Assembly: GCA_029532415.1 (NCBI GenBank)
Contig: JAQOTA010000050.1
Span: forward strand, 6,634,001-6,698,000
Length of the DNA stretch: 64,000 nucleotides
Direction: 5' to 3'
Origin: Marasmius tenuissimus
Lineage: Eukaryota > Basidiomycota > Agaricomycetes > Agaricales > Marasmiaceae
Under the pieces are notes generated by a model, which worked only from the letters and a program-made list of their open reading frames with translations, searched no databases and was not told the DNA's origin. The translations under genes and the position numbers were made by a program. Below, one piece after another: positions 1-10,394 of the stretch; position 1 is the first letter of the stretch, and the number at the start of each line of letters is the position of its first letter.

Positions 1-804
1 GAGAGTGCAACAACATCCGAGTGCCTTCCTCCCCTGAAATTTCGTCTTGATCAACGTGTTGGGGAGTTTCTCGTCCATGTTACCTGCCCCAACAAACTCC
101 CGAGAATATACAACAGTTACTCAACGTATGGACTACAGCTACGTGATTAATATCGTGTGGTGGCGTTGGTGGTGCTGAGATGCGCCTCAGCGATGCCACG
201 CAACACCGATCATACCAGCTGTTGTTTGTCTCTCGGAGCGAGGGAACATACAGCTACATCCGAGCGCCTTCCTTTCCCAAAATTCCGTCTTGATGACCGT
301 GTTGGCAAATTTCTCGTCCGTTTTACCCAAACAAACTCCCGAGCAAGTACAACGGTTACTCAACGTACGAACTCTGGCCACATGTGGTAGTGTTGGTGGT
401 GCTGATGGCGGCGACACACTTCGCTTGAGGTTACCCGAGGTTGATCTTCCGTAGTATTGCTGTTATTTTGCTGTTATTTTTGGCATACTCATGATATAGG
501 CTTTGACCTTCATTATTGTTCGACGTTGTAGATTTGACAGAGCGGGGATTAACTTACGGTTTGACAACAGCACCTCAATTAGACCTTAACCACACATTGT
601 GATTACTTCTTTGCCTTTGATTGAAGGATCGAATGTTAGTTAGAACTTCTTCAATACAGAAACGACAGAAACGTGCTTAATCAAACATACGATCCGACCC
701 CGTACGCCCCTCCAAACCCCTCCACAGTCCCCTTTCTGTCCCTCACCATCTCGAAATAATAACGAAACTGTCGGAAGTGGGGTTTGGGCGTAGCCATGGG
801 TGCG
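1..804. other. Intergenic: upstream block of first array gene
   Basis: No gene recognised. It contains two partial copies of the upstream array block (the GGCGGCGACACAC landmark near 400) and the promoter-proximal region of the first secreted-protein gene, with GACCCCGTACGCCCC near 695 and a pyrimidine-rich TTTCTGTCCC near 740. Short open frames here overlap the repeat on both strands and look non-coding. Confidence 0.6.
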
Positions 805-811
805 TATAAAG
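805..811 (+). promoter_or_regulatory. TATA box of the gene at 881
   Basis: TATAAAG lies about 75 bp before the ATG. It follows the family promoter motif GTGGGGTTTGGGCGTAGCC, which is shared with paralogues. Confidence 0.65.
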
Positions 812-880
812 AGGGTGTCGACCACACCCTCTGTCTCCCATCATCCTTACTCACCGATACTTTCTTTTCGTGGACTCACA

Positions 881-2311
881 ATGCAACTCAAGCAATTCGC
901 TCTTTTCACAACCGTACTTCCGGCCGTTTTGGCTGGAGTTATACCTCGCGAGATGTATGTCCTCACTTTCCCCACTCTCAACTACGCTATCCCTGACATG
1001 TCGCTACTTCGTAGTTCTAGCACAGATGGTACATACTTCCAATCTTTTCGGACGTAGAAACTAATCGTGGTTTCCTCTCGTAGATGTGGTTGCTAGGCAA
1101 CTTGGCGGCGGACTCGGCGACGTGACCGGCGTGGTTGGCACCGTGACTGGTGTACTTGGCGGGGTCACTGGCGGGGCTGGCGGGCTTCCCGTGTAAGTTG
1201 TTTCATTTTCTCAGTTCCAGCTGCACTCACGCCGACTCTGGTACGTTGATCTTTATAGACGACGCAACAATGAAGGTATATACTTCCAATCTTTTCGGAC
1301 GTAAACACTGACCGTAGTTTCCTCTCGTAGACGTGGCTGCCAGGCAACTCGGTGGCGCACTCGGCGGCGTGACCGGCGTGGTTGGCACTGTGACTGGTGT
1401 ACTTGGCGGGGTCACTGGCGGGGCTGGTGGGCTTGGTGGGGCGGTTGGTGGGGTTGGTGGGCTGCCTGGCCCGCTTGGTGGGGGGACCGGCGGCCTGACG
1501 AGGTAAGTCGTTTCATTTTCCCAGTTTCAGCTAAATTCAAACCGACTCTGATATGTTAATCTTCATAGACGAAGCAACAACGAAGGTATAGACTTCCAGC
1601 CTTTCCTGACATTGACACTGACCGTGGTTTCCTCTCGTAGACGTGGCTGCTAGGCAGCTCGGCGGCGGACTCGGCGGGGTGACCGGCGTGATTGGCACTG
1701 TGACTGGTGTACTTGGCGGGGTCACTGGCGGTGGTGGACTTGGTGGAGCGGTTGGTGGGGCTGGTGGGGTCACTGGCCCGCTTGGTGGGCTAACTGGCGG
1801 GGCTGGCGGGCTTCCCGTGTAAGTTGTTTCATTTTCTCAGTTCCAGCTACACTCACACCGACTCTGGTACGTTGATCTATATAGACGACGCAACAATGAA
1901 GGTATATACTTCCAATCTTTCCGGACGTAAACACTGACCGTAGTTTCCTCTCGTAGACGTGGCTGCTAGGCAGCTCGGCGGCGGACTCGGCGGGGTGACC
2001 GGCGTGATTGGCACCGTGACTGGTGCGGTTGGCGGGGTCACTGGCGGGGCTGGTGGGCTTGGTGGGGCCACTGGCGGGCTTGGTGGGGTTACTGGTGTGC
2101 TTGGCGGGGTCACTGGGTAAGTCCTCTTATTTCCTAGCTTCAACTAAGTTGATACTCAATACATCCTTCTAACTTTTAGCGGGAACAAACGTGGTATACA
2201 CTGACAATCTCTATATTCTCTCACACACACTGACTATGGTTCCCACTTGAAGGTGTTACTGCTAGGCAAGACAATGAAGAAGAGGATGAGAACGAGGAGG
2301 AGGAGGATTAG
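881..2311 (+). CDS. Modular Gly-rich small secreted protein (array gene 1)
   Basis: Model: join(881..954, 1021..1028, 1084..1192, 1259..1275, 1331..1502, 1569..1585, 1641..1818, 1885..1901, 1957..2116, 2180..2193, 2253..2311), 274 aa, all introns GT-AG and all phases consistent. The N-terminus (MQLKQFALFTTVLPAVLAG) is a signal peptide. Four glycine-rich exons follow, each starting (D)VxARQL and built of GG-V-T-G repeats, separated by 17-nt micro-exons encoding RR(N/S)NNE. The protein ends in an acidic tail after a last ARQDNEEE motif. Every cassette enters and leaves in the same phase, so modules can be gained or lost without frameshift. The RR and KR pairs could be Kex2 sites (inference). 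Function unknown; likely a cell-wall or extracellular peptide precursor. This is the most complete member of the array. Confidence 0.8.
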
Positions 2312-4900
2312 GAGGTGACGTCAAAATCATTGTTGGCTTCGTGGGTGTTGATCAAAGTTCTCTAACGGATCACTAAAACACGTTTGAGTGGGGGATGTAT
2401 CAACACCCTCGACCAGAGGGCGACCGGTAGCGAGTCTGTATATTGTATACCACTTTGCCATAACACAGTCACTCTTTTGTTCTTGTTCAGACACTGTCCA
2501 AGCCTCTCGAAAATAGTAAGATGAAATATACCCCAAACCTCGATATAGGGATTGTAAGACCATGGGTATACAATTGCCCGAGTAACGAGAACACTCTGAG
2601 GTATTGTTATCCGCCCCTCGCGAAGATTTTCTTGCTCCAATGGTCTATTCGTCGTGGTGAATCGCTAAGCAGATATCACGATTGTTTATTCTCCTCACGT
2701 GTATTCATAAGCCTACAAGCTCCTGCGGGCATGGATACATTCAATACGGCGGTCACGTTGACGAGGTACTTTGACTTGTTTACTTTCGATCTCTGGAACT
2801 GTGACTGATGAACCGTCAATACTCACCATTACGGTGGTTTTTTTTGGTTATCGGGGAAAGCTTAACAGCCCCCTCCGTGTCTCTGCAAAGCTCGACCTCA
2901 GTCAACACAATGGTGAGATCTGTTTGGCGCACAGTTCCTGAACTAACAAATTCCTGTTCGAGTAAGCTAGGTAGTTGTCATTATATCGTTCTTTTTCTCG
3001 ATCATGCAGTGGTAAGTCAGGGAAGAGACAAATCACTACGCCGATGCCTATTATTCATGAATATTTCAGACATTAGTTGCTCGAGATTACCCGATAATCA
3101 CCCTGTGCGTGATCCTTCTTCGCTTACATTGAGGCTGAGTGTACCCTCAGAGGCAACCTTGCATTATCAGGTAATTCTCCGATGAAATTCATCTCTCTGG
3201 GCGCCATCAACGATAGGGGGAGGAAAGTTTTCAAGTTTCCAACGAAGATTAATCAAGTCAGTCGAACCTATCGATACAACGACGAAAACTTGTAGAAATT
3301 ATCGGTGGTGGAAGCAGGAAAAGACATAGGGCGAAGAACGAACACAACCTCAGTTGACAAACTGGGAGCTCACAAGTGAAGAGGAACGCAAACGAGCGAG
3401 TAAACAAAGACGTGCTTTCCGTTTGTAATCTAGATCGTACTCCCAGATTTGGCCAACTCTTCTTTAATGCCAACTCTCGCAACCTCCTTCCTACTAGTCG
3501 GATCTATTACCGAATAGACGCTAGAAATTCGGAGCAGTTCTCCCCCAGGTGAGTTTCAGGGGGATTCGAGGAATGTAGTGATGACGAGAAAACCTCGTTC
3601 TGGAGCTTGTATCCGTAAACGATTTCACAGTGCTGGATGGGTAAGGCCGGGTAGACGGGGGTATTTCCGAAGGCCGTCATTATCACAATGATGGCAACGG
3701 GATCACAGACGATGTAGCTGCCGCAGAGGAGCAATGGGTGACAGAGAACGGAATCGAAACGTACGAGCTTGCTCACAGAACAAATTGTCGAGGATGTGGA
3801 CAATAGCCAAGAGAGAAGATGCACCTGCGCCAACCACATTACCATCGGCGCTTCGGATCCGAAATATGCAAAGCACCCGACGACGCCCAAAACAGGAACC
3901 CTCCTCTTGTTTCCATGACAAACCGACTGGCTCCGCTTGCGCAGCAGACGGCCCGCCAACTCTTGCTGTGAGTTTGATTACTTTCACTAGCTGCCTTGTC
4001 TACGTTTTGGTGTATAACTTCCTTCAGGCCGATATCACCGGCGGCCGAACCCAAACGGTTAGTCGGTATCCGAGGTTGGCAGTGGGTAAGGGTTTAACAT
4101 GCTCTGACCACAAAATCCATCTTCTCCTCGGTCCGGGTCATGAGTTGCGCCGTTCTGGAGATACATGTACCTAACTTATATCGATCCCTTTTTCAGAATT
4201 GACACTGAAGGGCTTTTTAGTATCTCTCGTTTCAGCAGCGGTTGTTTGTCAACAGAAATGTCAATATGGGAGCTGAGAGTAGGTAGCATGAATGAGATAG
4301 CTGGACGAATATCCCGTAACCTTAAAGATGGACATCTGAATTCGTTCTTGCGCGAGTCTTTCTCATCAGCTGTGTGGCTGCCGTTCTTGTTCTATAATGC
4401 TCGTCAGGACTCGAAATCGGACTCGTTGGCGTGAACGGACGGCGTAATCCTTTGGCGGTTCTCATTACACAGCCGCTGACGTCGAAGGACGAAAGGTCGG
4501 CGGTTCTGCTTCTGCTTCAGACGTATCGAGGAGAATGATGACGTATCCTCTCCGGGGGTAAGGTTTCTTGAACCTAGCCAGCAACGGCACCGCTTTGAAG
4601 GAAAACCTTCGTGTCTACAGCGCGTTTCACAGTCTTCTCTTCACCAGTAAAGCTAATTGCATAATCCCATCCAGTGAATACGCCATCAAACGTCAAGCTT
4701 CAAGGACAAGTCGACAGATTCACAGTTTGGTTCATCTTGTTTTGGTCTTCGTGGCAGTTGAATCTGAAGCCCATTCAGAATTCCGTCTAAAGATCAGTGT
4801 CACTTTTGGGTCCGCCGAAGAGCTCAACTGAAGCAAACTAATCCACTGGAAGATTCGGGGACCATTCATTCTTTGACACCTGCGGTTAATATACCCTTCT
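2312..4900. repeat. 3' flank and intergenic blocks of array unit 1
   Basis: Non-coding as far as I can see. 2312-3180 is the conserved 3' flank also found after 7727, 10395, 21444, 33424 and 39770. 3500-3990 is the block with TCGGATCCGAAAT and the CCCCAGGTGAGTTTC splice-like site. 4000-4430 is the block also seen near 11880-12240. Open frames of up to 150 aa exist on both strands, but their frames are not kept in the paralogous blocks. Confidence 0.6.
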
Positions 4901-5040
4901 CACTGGGTGCAAAACAACATAATACGTGTCACTTTATTCAAACTTTATGTTGGAATTATCTCAGATTTTGCGTTTTTTAGAATAAATTCAACATAAAGTT
5001 TGCACAAAACTACGCGTATCATATTATCTTGCACCCAGTG
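4901..5040. mobile_element. 140 bp foldback MITE
   Basis: Terminal inverted repeats CACTGGGTGCAA.../...TTGCACCCAGTG bound a near-palindromic 140 bp segment whose inner part also pairs (CAAACTTTATGTTG with CAACATAAAGTTTG). The flanks show a possible 3 bp duplication TCT. The CACTG start and 3 bp TSD would suit a CACTA-type non-autonomous element, but no transposase is present, so the superfamily is uncertain. Confidence 0.7.
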
Positions 5041-5591
5041 TCTAAAACCTGCAACCCCTTCCATTTTTTCTCAATGATCGTTGAATGTCGGCCGTACATG
5101 AGACATCAAAGGCCAGCTGGGCTTACACCTAGCATATCTGGATGTCCGAGTTCTTTCCTTGCTTGATAATACTTACTCTGGGATGTTTACCGATCTGGGT
5201 GACGCTAGAATCGAGACTCGGTTGAGGCTTGCTTGGTCGAGGGTCGATGTGCTTCTCGTCAAACGTGGTATTGTCTTTCCTTCATTCAACATAATATTGA
5301 TGAACTGAGATGCACCCAGCGATGCGATACATTCCGATCATATTGAACATTGAACATCTCTTCGGCAGCGGTGGAAAGTGGAACAATATTGTCCGAAAAT
5401 CTATCTTGATCATCACGTTGGCGAAACCCTCGTCCATTCTACCTGCCGACACAAACTCTTGAGAGGATACATGTGGCGTGTTCTCAACTTGGGGACTACG
5501 GCTAAGAAGCCTCACGACTCGCGATGTATTCCATATACTAGCGTGGTGGTGTTGGCGTTAGTGGCGGCGACATACTTCGCTTGAGGTATTG
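5041..5591. repeat. Intergenic array block upstream of the 5600 MITE
   Basis: No gene. Copy of the unit's upstream block ending in GGCGGCGACATACTTCGCTT near 5560-5583, as found before other array promoters. Confidence 0.55.
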
Positions 5592-5599
5592 CTGTCACT

Positions 5600-6054
5600 A
5601 GGATCCCTGAAAGCCCACCGGGGGGAGGTTCGGCGAGTCGAACAAATTTTTCGGAAAAATCGCAAACTCTTGTTCGGAAGTCGGACAAAAATGTCGACCT
5701 GGCCACCCAAGGCCAGACGCAGTGTCGGACAAATTGCGCTGTACTGGGTTACAAAATTTCTGAGGAATACCTGTACTACGTCGGTTGGTAAAGTGGTGAT
5801 GAAGCCTGAAGAAGGTGCAAGGTATGTTTTTCTGGCCCTCGTGTCATGGGGTCAAACGTCCGTGGTGACGGTGCGCTAGAGTGATTCAAAACAGGACTGA
5901 GGGTCGTGGCGCGCCGCAGGCGGAGAAAAAATGGAAACTGGGCGGCGGAGGCCGTTTGGAAGTCGGACAAAATGGTCCCAAACTGGCACCTAGAAAGTCG
6001 GACAAATATGGCTGTCCGGGCGAGCGGCCCTCTGGGGGGGCTTTCAGGGGCCCT
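5600..6054. mobile_element. 455 bp MITE with 8 bp TSD
   Basis: Flanked by CTGTCACT at 5592-5599 and 6055-6062. Termini are inverted: AGGATCCCTGAAAGCCC on the left and AGGGCCCCTGAAAGCCC read inwards from the right. The empty site can be read by joining the flanks, giving TTGCTGTCACTTTTCTGG, which matches paralogous blocks near 460 and 9440. At least four internal copies of GTCGGACAAA lie in it. The 8 bp TSD points to a hAT-type non-autonomous element (inference). The open frames inside show no recognisable domain. Confidence 0.8.
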
Positions 6055-6062
6055 CTGTCACT

Positions 6063-6359
6063 TTTCTGGTACCTTTGGCATACTGCTTTAACCTTCATTG
6101 TCCTTTGTTGTTGTTCGGATTAGAGTTGACAGACCGGGGATCAACTTTTGGTTCCTTGCTTTTGAATGATAGATTGAATGCTGATTAGGATGCTTCCAAC
6201 CACATAAAGCACACAAACATACCTAATGGACATTACTGACAGTCGATCTTGCTCCGTACGCCCTTACAAGTTCCTTCACAGTCTCCTTTCGTTCAGTCAC
6301 CATTCCGAGTTTGTCACCGAAAGTGTCGGAGGTGGGGTTTGGGCGTAGCCGTAGACACG
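6063..6359. repeat. Promoter-distal block of array gene 2
   Basis: Continuation of the upstream block interrupted by the MITE, with the GATC(C/T)...CCGTACGCCC landmark at about 6250. No coding sequence seen. Confidence 0.55.
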
Positions 6360-6367
6360 TATAAAAG
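6360..6367 (+). promoter_or_regulatory. TATA box of the gene at 6434
   Basis: TATAAAAG lies about 70 bp upstream of the ATG, after GTGGGGTTTGGGCGTAGCC at about 6336-6354. Confidence 0.7.
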
Positions 6368-6433
6368 GTTGTCGACCACACCCCCTGTCTCTCAACATTG
6401 TCGCTCACAGATACTTTGTTTTCGTGATTTGCA

Positions 6434-7726
6434 ATGCAACTCAAGCAATTTGCTCTTTTCACCTCCGTACTTCCGGCCGCTTTGGCTGGAGTTATACCCC
6501 ACGAGATGTATGTCTTTCCATTCCTCACCACCAAATAAGCTGTGACTAACATCTCGATGTTTCGTATTCCTAGCACAAATGGTACACATCTATAATCTCT
6601 AAATCCTGGGGCAGCTGGTGACCACAACTCCGATCTCAGGTTTGACCACCAGGCAATTGCCCGTGGGCGAATCGACTGGCACGGTTGGCGGGCTGACTGG
6701 TGGCCTGGCGGGGTATGTTGGTCAACTTCTCCAGTTTTAGCTACGCTGACTCTGACTCTGATACGATTATCAAGCAACGAAGAAGGTATATATGTGTTCA
6801 ATCTCTTCTGTTGCAAGAACTGATTGTGGTTCCCTCTTGCAGGCGGCAGCCTACTCGGCGGTGGCGGCCTACTCGGTGGTCTACTCGGCGGTGGCGGCGG
6901 TGGCGGCCTACTTGGTGGCCTACTCGGCGGCGGCGGGGGGGTTGGGTTATTGGGGTAGCACAGGCCGCAAGGCTGAATTTAACGAGTGTAAAAGTAATCT
7001 GGGAAATTCCGTGTGAATTCAGTACATTTACGGCCTCTAAAAAAGAGCTGCTTTACGCCGGGGAATTTCCTCGTTAAGTACATACTTTCCCAAATGGGAA
7101 ACTGAAGATTTCCCGTCCGAAAAAGTGGCTGGGAACTTCCCACATTCACGGAGGGAAACCTACTACCTTTACGCAAAAAAAAACTCATTACCCGAAGAAC
7201 GTGCGATGAGAGGGCAGAGCTCATAATTGAGCTTGAAGTGTGTTCTGGCCTCTTATATGGGCTACTATGAGCTCTCCCCTCTCATCGCCCGTTCTTCGGG
7301 TAATGAGTTTTTTTTGCGTAAAGGTAGTAGGTTTCCCTCCGTGAATGTGGGAAGTTCCCAGCCACTTTTTCGGACGGGAAATCTTCAGTTTCCCATTTGG
7401 GAAAGTATGTACTTAACGAGGAAATTCCCCGGCGTAAAGCAGCTCTTTTTTAGAGGCCATAAATGTACTGACTCGGAATTCACACGGAATTTCCCAGATT
7501 ACTTTTATGCTTGTGAAATTCAGCCTTGCGGCCTGTGTAGGTCATTTCATTCCCCAGCTTTGACTAAGCTGATAATAATATGTTTGTTGATTATAGACAA
7601 GAAGTTGAACATTGTATACATTGCGAGTTTCTATCCCCTCACACATGCTGACCACGGTTCCCACATGAAGGTGTCGGTGCTAGGCAAGACAGTAAGAACA
7701 AGAACAAGAACGCGGAAAATGATTAG
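6434..7726 (+). CDS. Small secreted Gly/Leu-rich protein (array gene 2), hairpin element in intron
   Basis: Model: join(6434..6507, 6574..6581, 6640..6712, 6775..6785, 6843..6954, 7597..7613, 7671..7726), 116 aa. The signal peptide is MQLKQFALFTSVLPAALAG. A TTRQL exon follows, then a GG-L-L repeat exon, and finally an ARQDSKNKNK tail related to the acidic tail of array gene 1. A 579 bp hairpin element lies just inside the fifth intron. Its TAG duplication restores a GTAG donor, so splicing across it may still work. If it fails, the frame stops at 6956-6958 and the ARQ tail is lost. Function unknown. Confidence 0.7.
6959..7537. mobile_element. 579 bp long-palindrome (foldback) element
   Basis: Left arm 6959-7223 and right arm 7268-7537 are near-perfect reverse complements around a 44 bp loop. 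Ends are CACAGGCCGCAAGGC / GCCTTGCGGCCTGTG. The flanking TAG at 6956-6958 and 7538-7540 is a probable 3 bp TSD. The open frames on both strands are mirror images of each other and should not be read as genes. A transcript would form a very long hairpin, a possible small-RNA precursor (inference). Confidence 0.85.
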
Positions 7727-9803
7727 GAGGCTGACATCGAAATTGCCGATGGTAAAAATCCTCAGCCTCGTAGGTGTTGACCAAAGTTCTCTAATGGATC
7801 GCTGAAACATGTTTGTATGGGAGTTTATCACTAACCTCGGCTGGAGGAAGACCGGTAGCAAATCTGTATATTGTAACCCCTTGGACATAACACAGTCACT
7901 CTTTTATTCTTGTTCAGATACTCAATCCCGAGCCTCTCAAATATAGTAAGATAAATATTCCCCGAATCTCGATCTAGGGATTGTGAGATCATGGCTATAC
8001 TTTTTTTGTACTTATTATCGCGCTGGTGCCGGAGGATTGCCCGGGTAACGAGCTGAAATCGCTGTGAAGGTACTGTTGTCCGCCCTTCGGTAAGGTTTCT
8101 TTGCTCTAATGGTCGTATTTGTCGGGGTGAACTGGGTAGATATCATGATTTTTTACTCTCATCACGTGTATTCGTAGGGCCTACAAGTTCTCGAGAGCAT
8201 GAATACATCGATCTGGGCACATGTCGACAAATATACGCTGTCTGACTGACATAACGGTGATTCGTACTTATCTCTGACACTGAGATTCATAAGCCGTATA
8301 GTCTTTTGATAGCGGAGAGAGCCCAACAGCCCCGACTTTCTTATCTAAAGATCGACCTCAATCAACACGAATTTTCTTTGGCGTGCAGTACGTATCCCAA
8401 CGAATTCTTGTTCAAATCAGTTACGTAGTCGTTACTGGGTTTTGCTCGTTCAAACAGTGGTATAGGACGGAAGTGGAACGAAATCAATGCGCTGATGCCC
8501 ACTTCTTATGATGTACTCTAGATAGTGGTCGCTTGAAGTTAGTCGATATACTGCATGGTTCCTCAGTGTTTATGAGGGAGACTAATCGTATCCTCGAATT
8601 GGAGCGCCAGTAGAGTGTCCGGAGTTTCAAGGAAAACCAAACAAGTCAAATTCGTCAACCTGACCACGAGAATTTGGGGAAGTTGTGGGTGGAGGCGATA
8701 GTAAGAGACACGGCGATAGCCGAGCAAACACAACCTTTACTTGACACTTTCAGCGCCCGTAAGTGAAGCGCAACACAAACATATGAACGCACGGAGACTT
8801 ACCCTCAATCTACGATTCCAAATCCCACTTCCAGACTCGGCCAACTCTTCTTCCACGCCAAAACACCTACCACTTCCTATCTTCCCCTTCGCCCACGGTA
8901 CTCTTCCCAGCTGGTAAGCTCCCAGCCTCCTTCTCACTAGTCGAATCTATCAACGGCAAGATGTCAGAAATTTGGAACACCCACGCTCCCCAGGTGAGTT
9001 TCGATAGATTTCACAAATGGAGTGGTGACAATGAACCTCGTTTGGACTGAGTCGTGTCCCTGAATAATGTCGGTCGTACGTGCGACAACAAAGGCCAGCG
9101 AGGTTTATACCTCGTATATCTGAATTTCCGAGTCTTTGTTTCTGTTTGATAATACTCTGTGATAATGCACGATCTAGGCGATACTAGAATTGAGACTCGA
9201 AACTATATGACCTTGAGGCTTTCTTGGTCAAGGCTGCTCATCAAATGTGATACTGTCTTGGTTCATTCAACAATGTATTGATGAGCTGAGATACATCTCA
9301 GTGATGAGGCCCTAGGGCCTACACCGATCATACTATTGAACATTGGCCATCTCTTGGGCAGCGGGGGAAGCGTGGTGGCGTTGGCGTTGGTGGCGGCGAC
9401 ATACTTCGCTTAAGGTTACCTGAGGATCATCTTCCGCGGTATTGCTGTGTTTCTGCTGGTACCTTTTGAATGCTCATGACATAGGCTTTGACCTTGATCG
9501 TCCCTTGATGTTGCTCCGATTAGAGTTGACAGAGCGGGGATCAACTTGCTGTTCATAATAGTACCTCAATTATACCTTAACCACCCACTGTAATCACTTC
9601 TTAGCTTCTGAATGATAGACTAAATGCTGATTAGAATGCTTCCAACCACAGAGAGCACACAAATGTACCTAGTGCATATTACCTACAGTCGATCTGACCC
9701 CGTACGCCTTTCCAGGTTCCTTAACAGTCCCCTTTCTGTCCCCCACCATTCCGAAACGTCACAAAGGTGTCAGAGGTGGGGTTTGGGTTTAGACCTCAGG
9801 GAG
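7727..9803. repeat. 3' flank and intergenic blocks of array unit 2
   Basis: Contains the 3' flank block (7730-8560), a block with TTTGGAACACCCACGCTCC at 8970-8988, and the next upstream block (GGCGGCGACATACTTCGCTT near 9400). The only exon-like piece is at 8961-8993, listed separately. No other gene recognised. Confidence 0.55.
8961..8993 (+). other. Conserved exon-like ORF MSEIWNTHAPQ
   Basis: ATG followed by 11 codons runs straight into a consensus GTGAGT donor. An identically encoded 11-aa piece occurs at 11454-11486, and degraded versions near 3520, 24450 and 40385. It may be the first exon of a second gene once carried by each array unit. I could not find a convincing next exon, so it may be a relic. 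Confidence 0.3.
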
Positions 9804-9811
9804 TATAAAAG
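9804..9811 (+). promoter_or_regulatory. TATA box of the gene at 9868
   Basis: TATAAAAG lies about 57 bp before the ATG and follows a GTGGGGTTTGGG motif. Confidence 0.65.
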
Positions 9812-9867
9812 GATGTTAACCACAAACGCTGCCTCTCATCATCGTCGCTCACCGACCGTGACATACA

Positions 9868-10394
9868 ATGCAATTCAAGCAACTCGCTCTTCTCACCTCC
9901 GTTCTTCCTGCCGTTCTGGCTAGTGTCATACCCCTCGACGTAACCAAGCCAATGTAAATATTCACATTCTACACCTTCAATTACGCTTACACTGACATGT
10001 TAATGCTTTGGATTTTTAGCACAGAAGGTATATATTTACATATGATTCCTGCATGCTGGGACAGGCACTGACCATGGCACCAACCTCAGCTTTAGCCGCT
10101 AGGCAGTTTGATCCTGCTTTGCCTGGGATCGTAAATACTTTGCCCCTGATCGGGCCCGGTTTGCCCAATTTGCCCGGTGCGCCCGTGGTCATTGGGCTCA
10201 TTGATACGCTGGCCAACCATCCCGTGTAAGTCGTTTCATTTCCCCAGTTCTAGCTACGTTGACGCCGACTCCGATACGTGTATCATTCCTAGACGAAGCA
10301 ATGATGAAGGTAGATACTTTTAATCTCTTTCTATTGTAAGTACTGACCATGGTGCTCTCTCGTAGGCGTGGCTGCTAAGGTGTCTTTGCTCTAA
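9868..10394 (+). CDS. Small secreted protein (array gene 3), 3'-truncated
   Basis: Model: join(9868..9953, 10020..10027, 10090..10225, 10293..10309, 10366..10394), 91 aa. The signal peptide MQFKQLALLTSVLPAVLAS is followed by a LAARQF exon rich in Pro, Gly and Leu. The 17-nt micro-exon encodes RRSNDE. The last repeat exon starts GVAA, but after GCTGCTA it joins sequence that in other units lies in the 3' flank (near 8090) and stops after a few codons. It therefore looks like a fusion by internal deletion that removed the remaining modules and the acidic tail. It is possibly still expressed. Confidence 0.65.

Noticed and set aside
3507..3959. 150-aa minus-strand open frame
   Set aside because: It lies in a repeated intergenic block. 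The paralogous block at 11457-11846 is open in a different way and the protein sequence is not kept, so it is probably not a gene.
7227..7805. 192-aa plus-strand open frame
   Set aside because: Most of it is the right arm of the 579 bp hairpin; the same residues appear on the other strand in the left arm. It then runs into exons of the secreted gene in a wrong frame.
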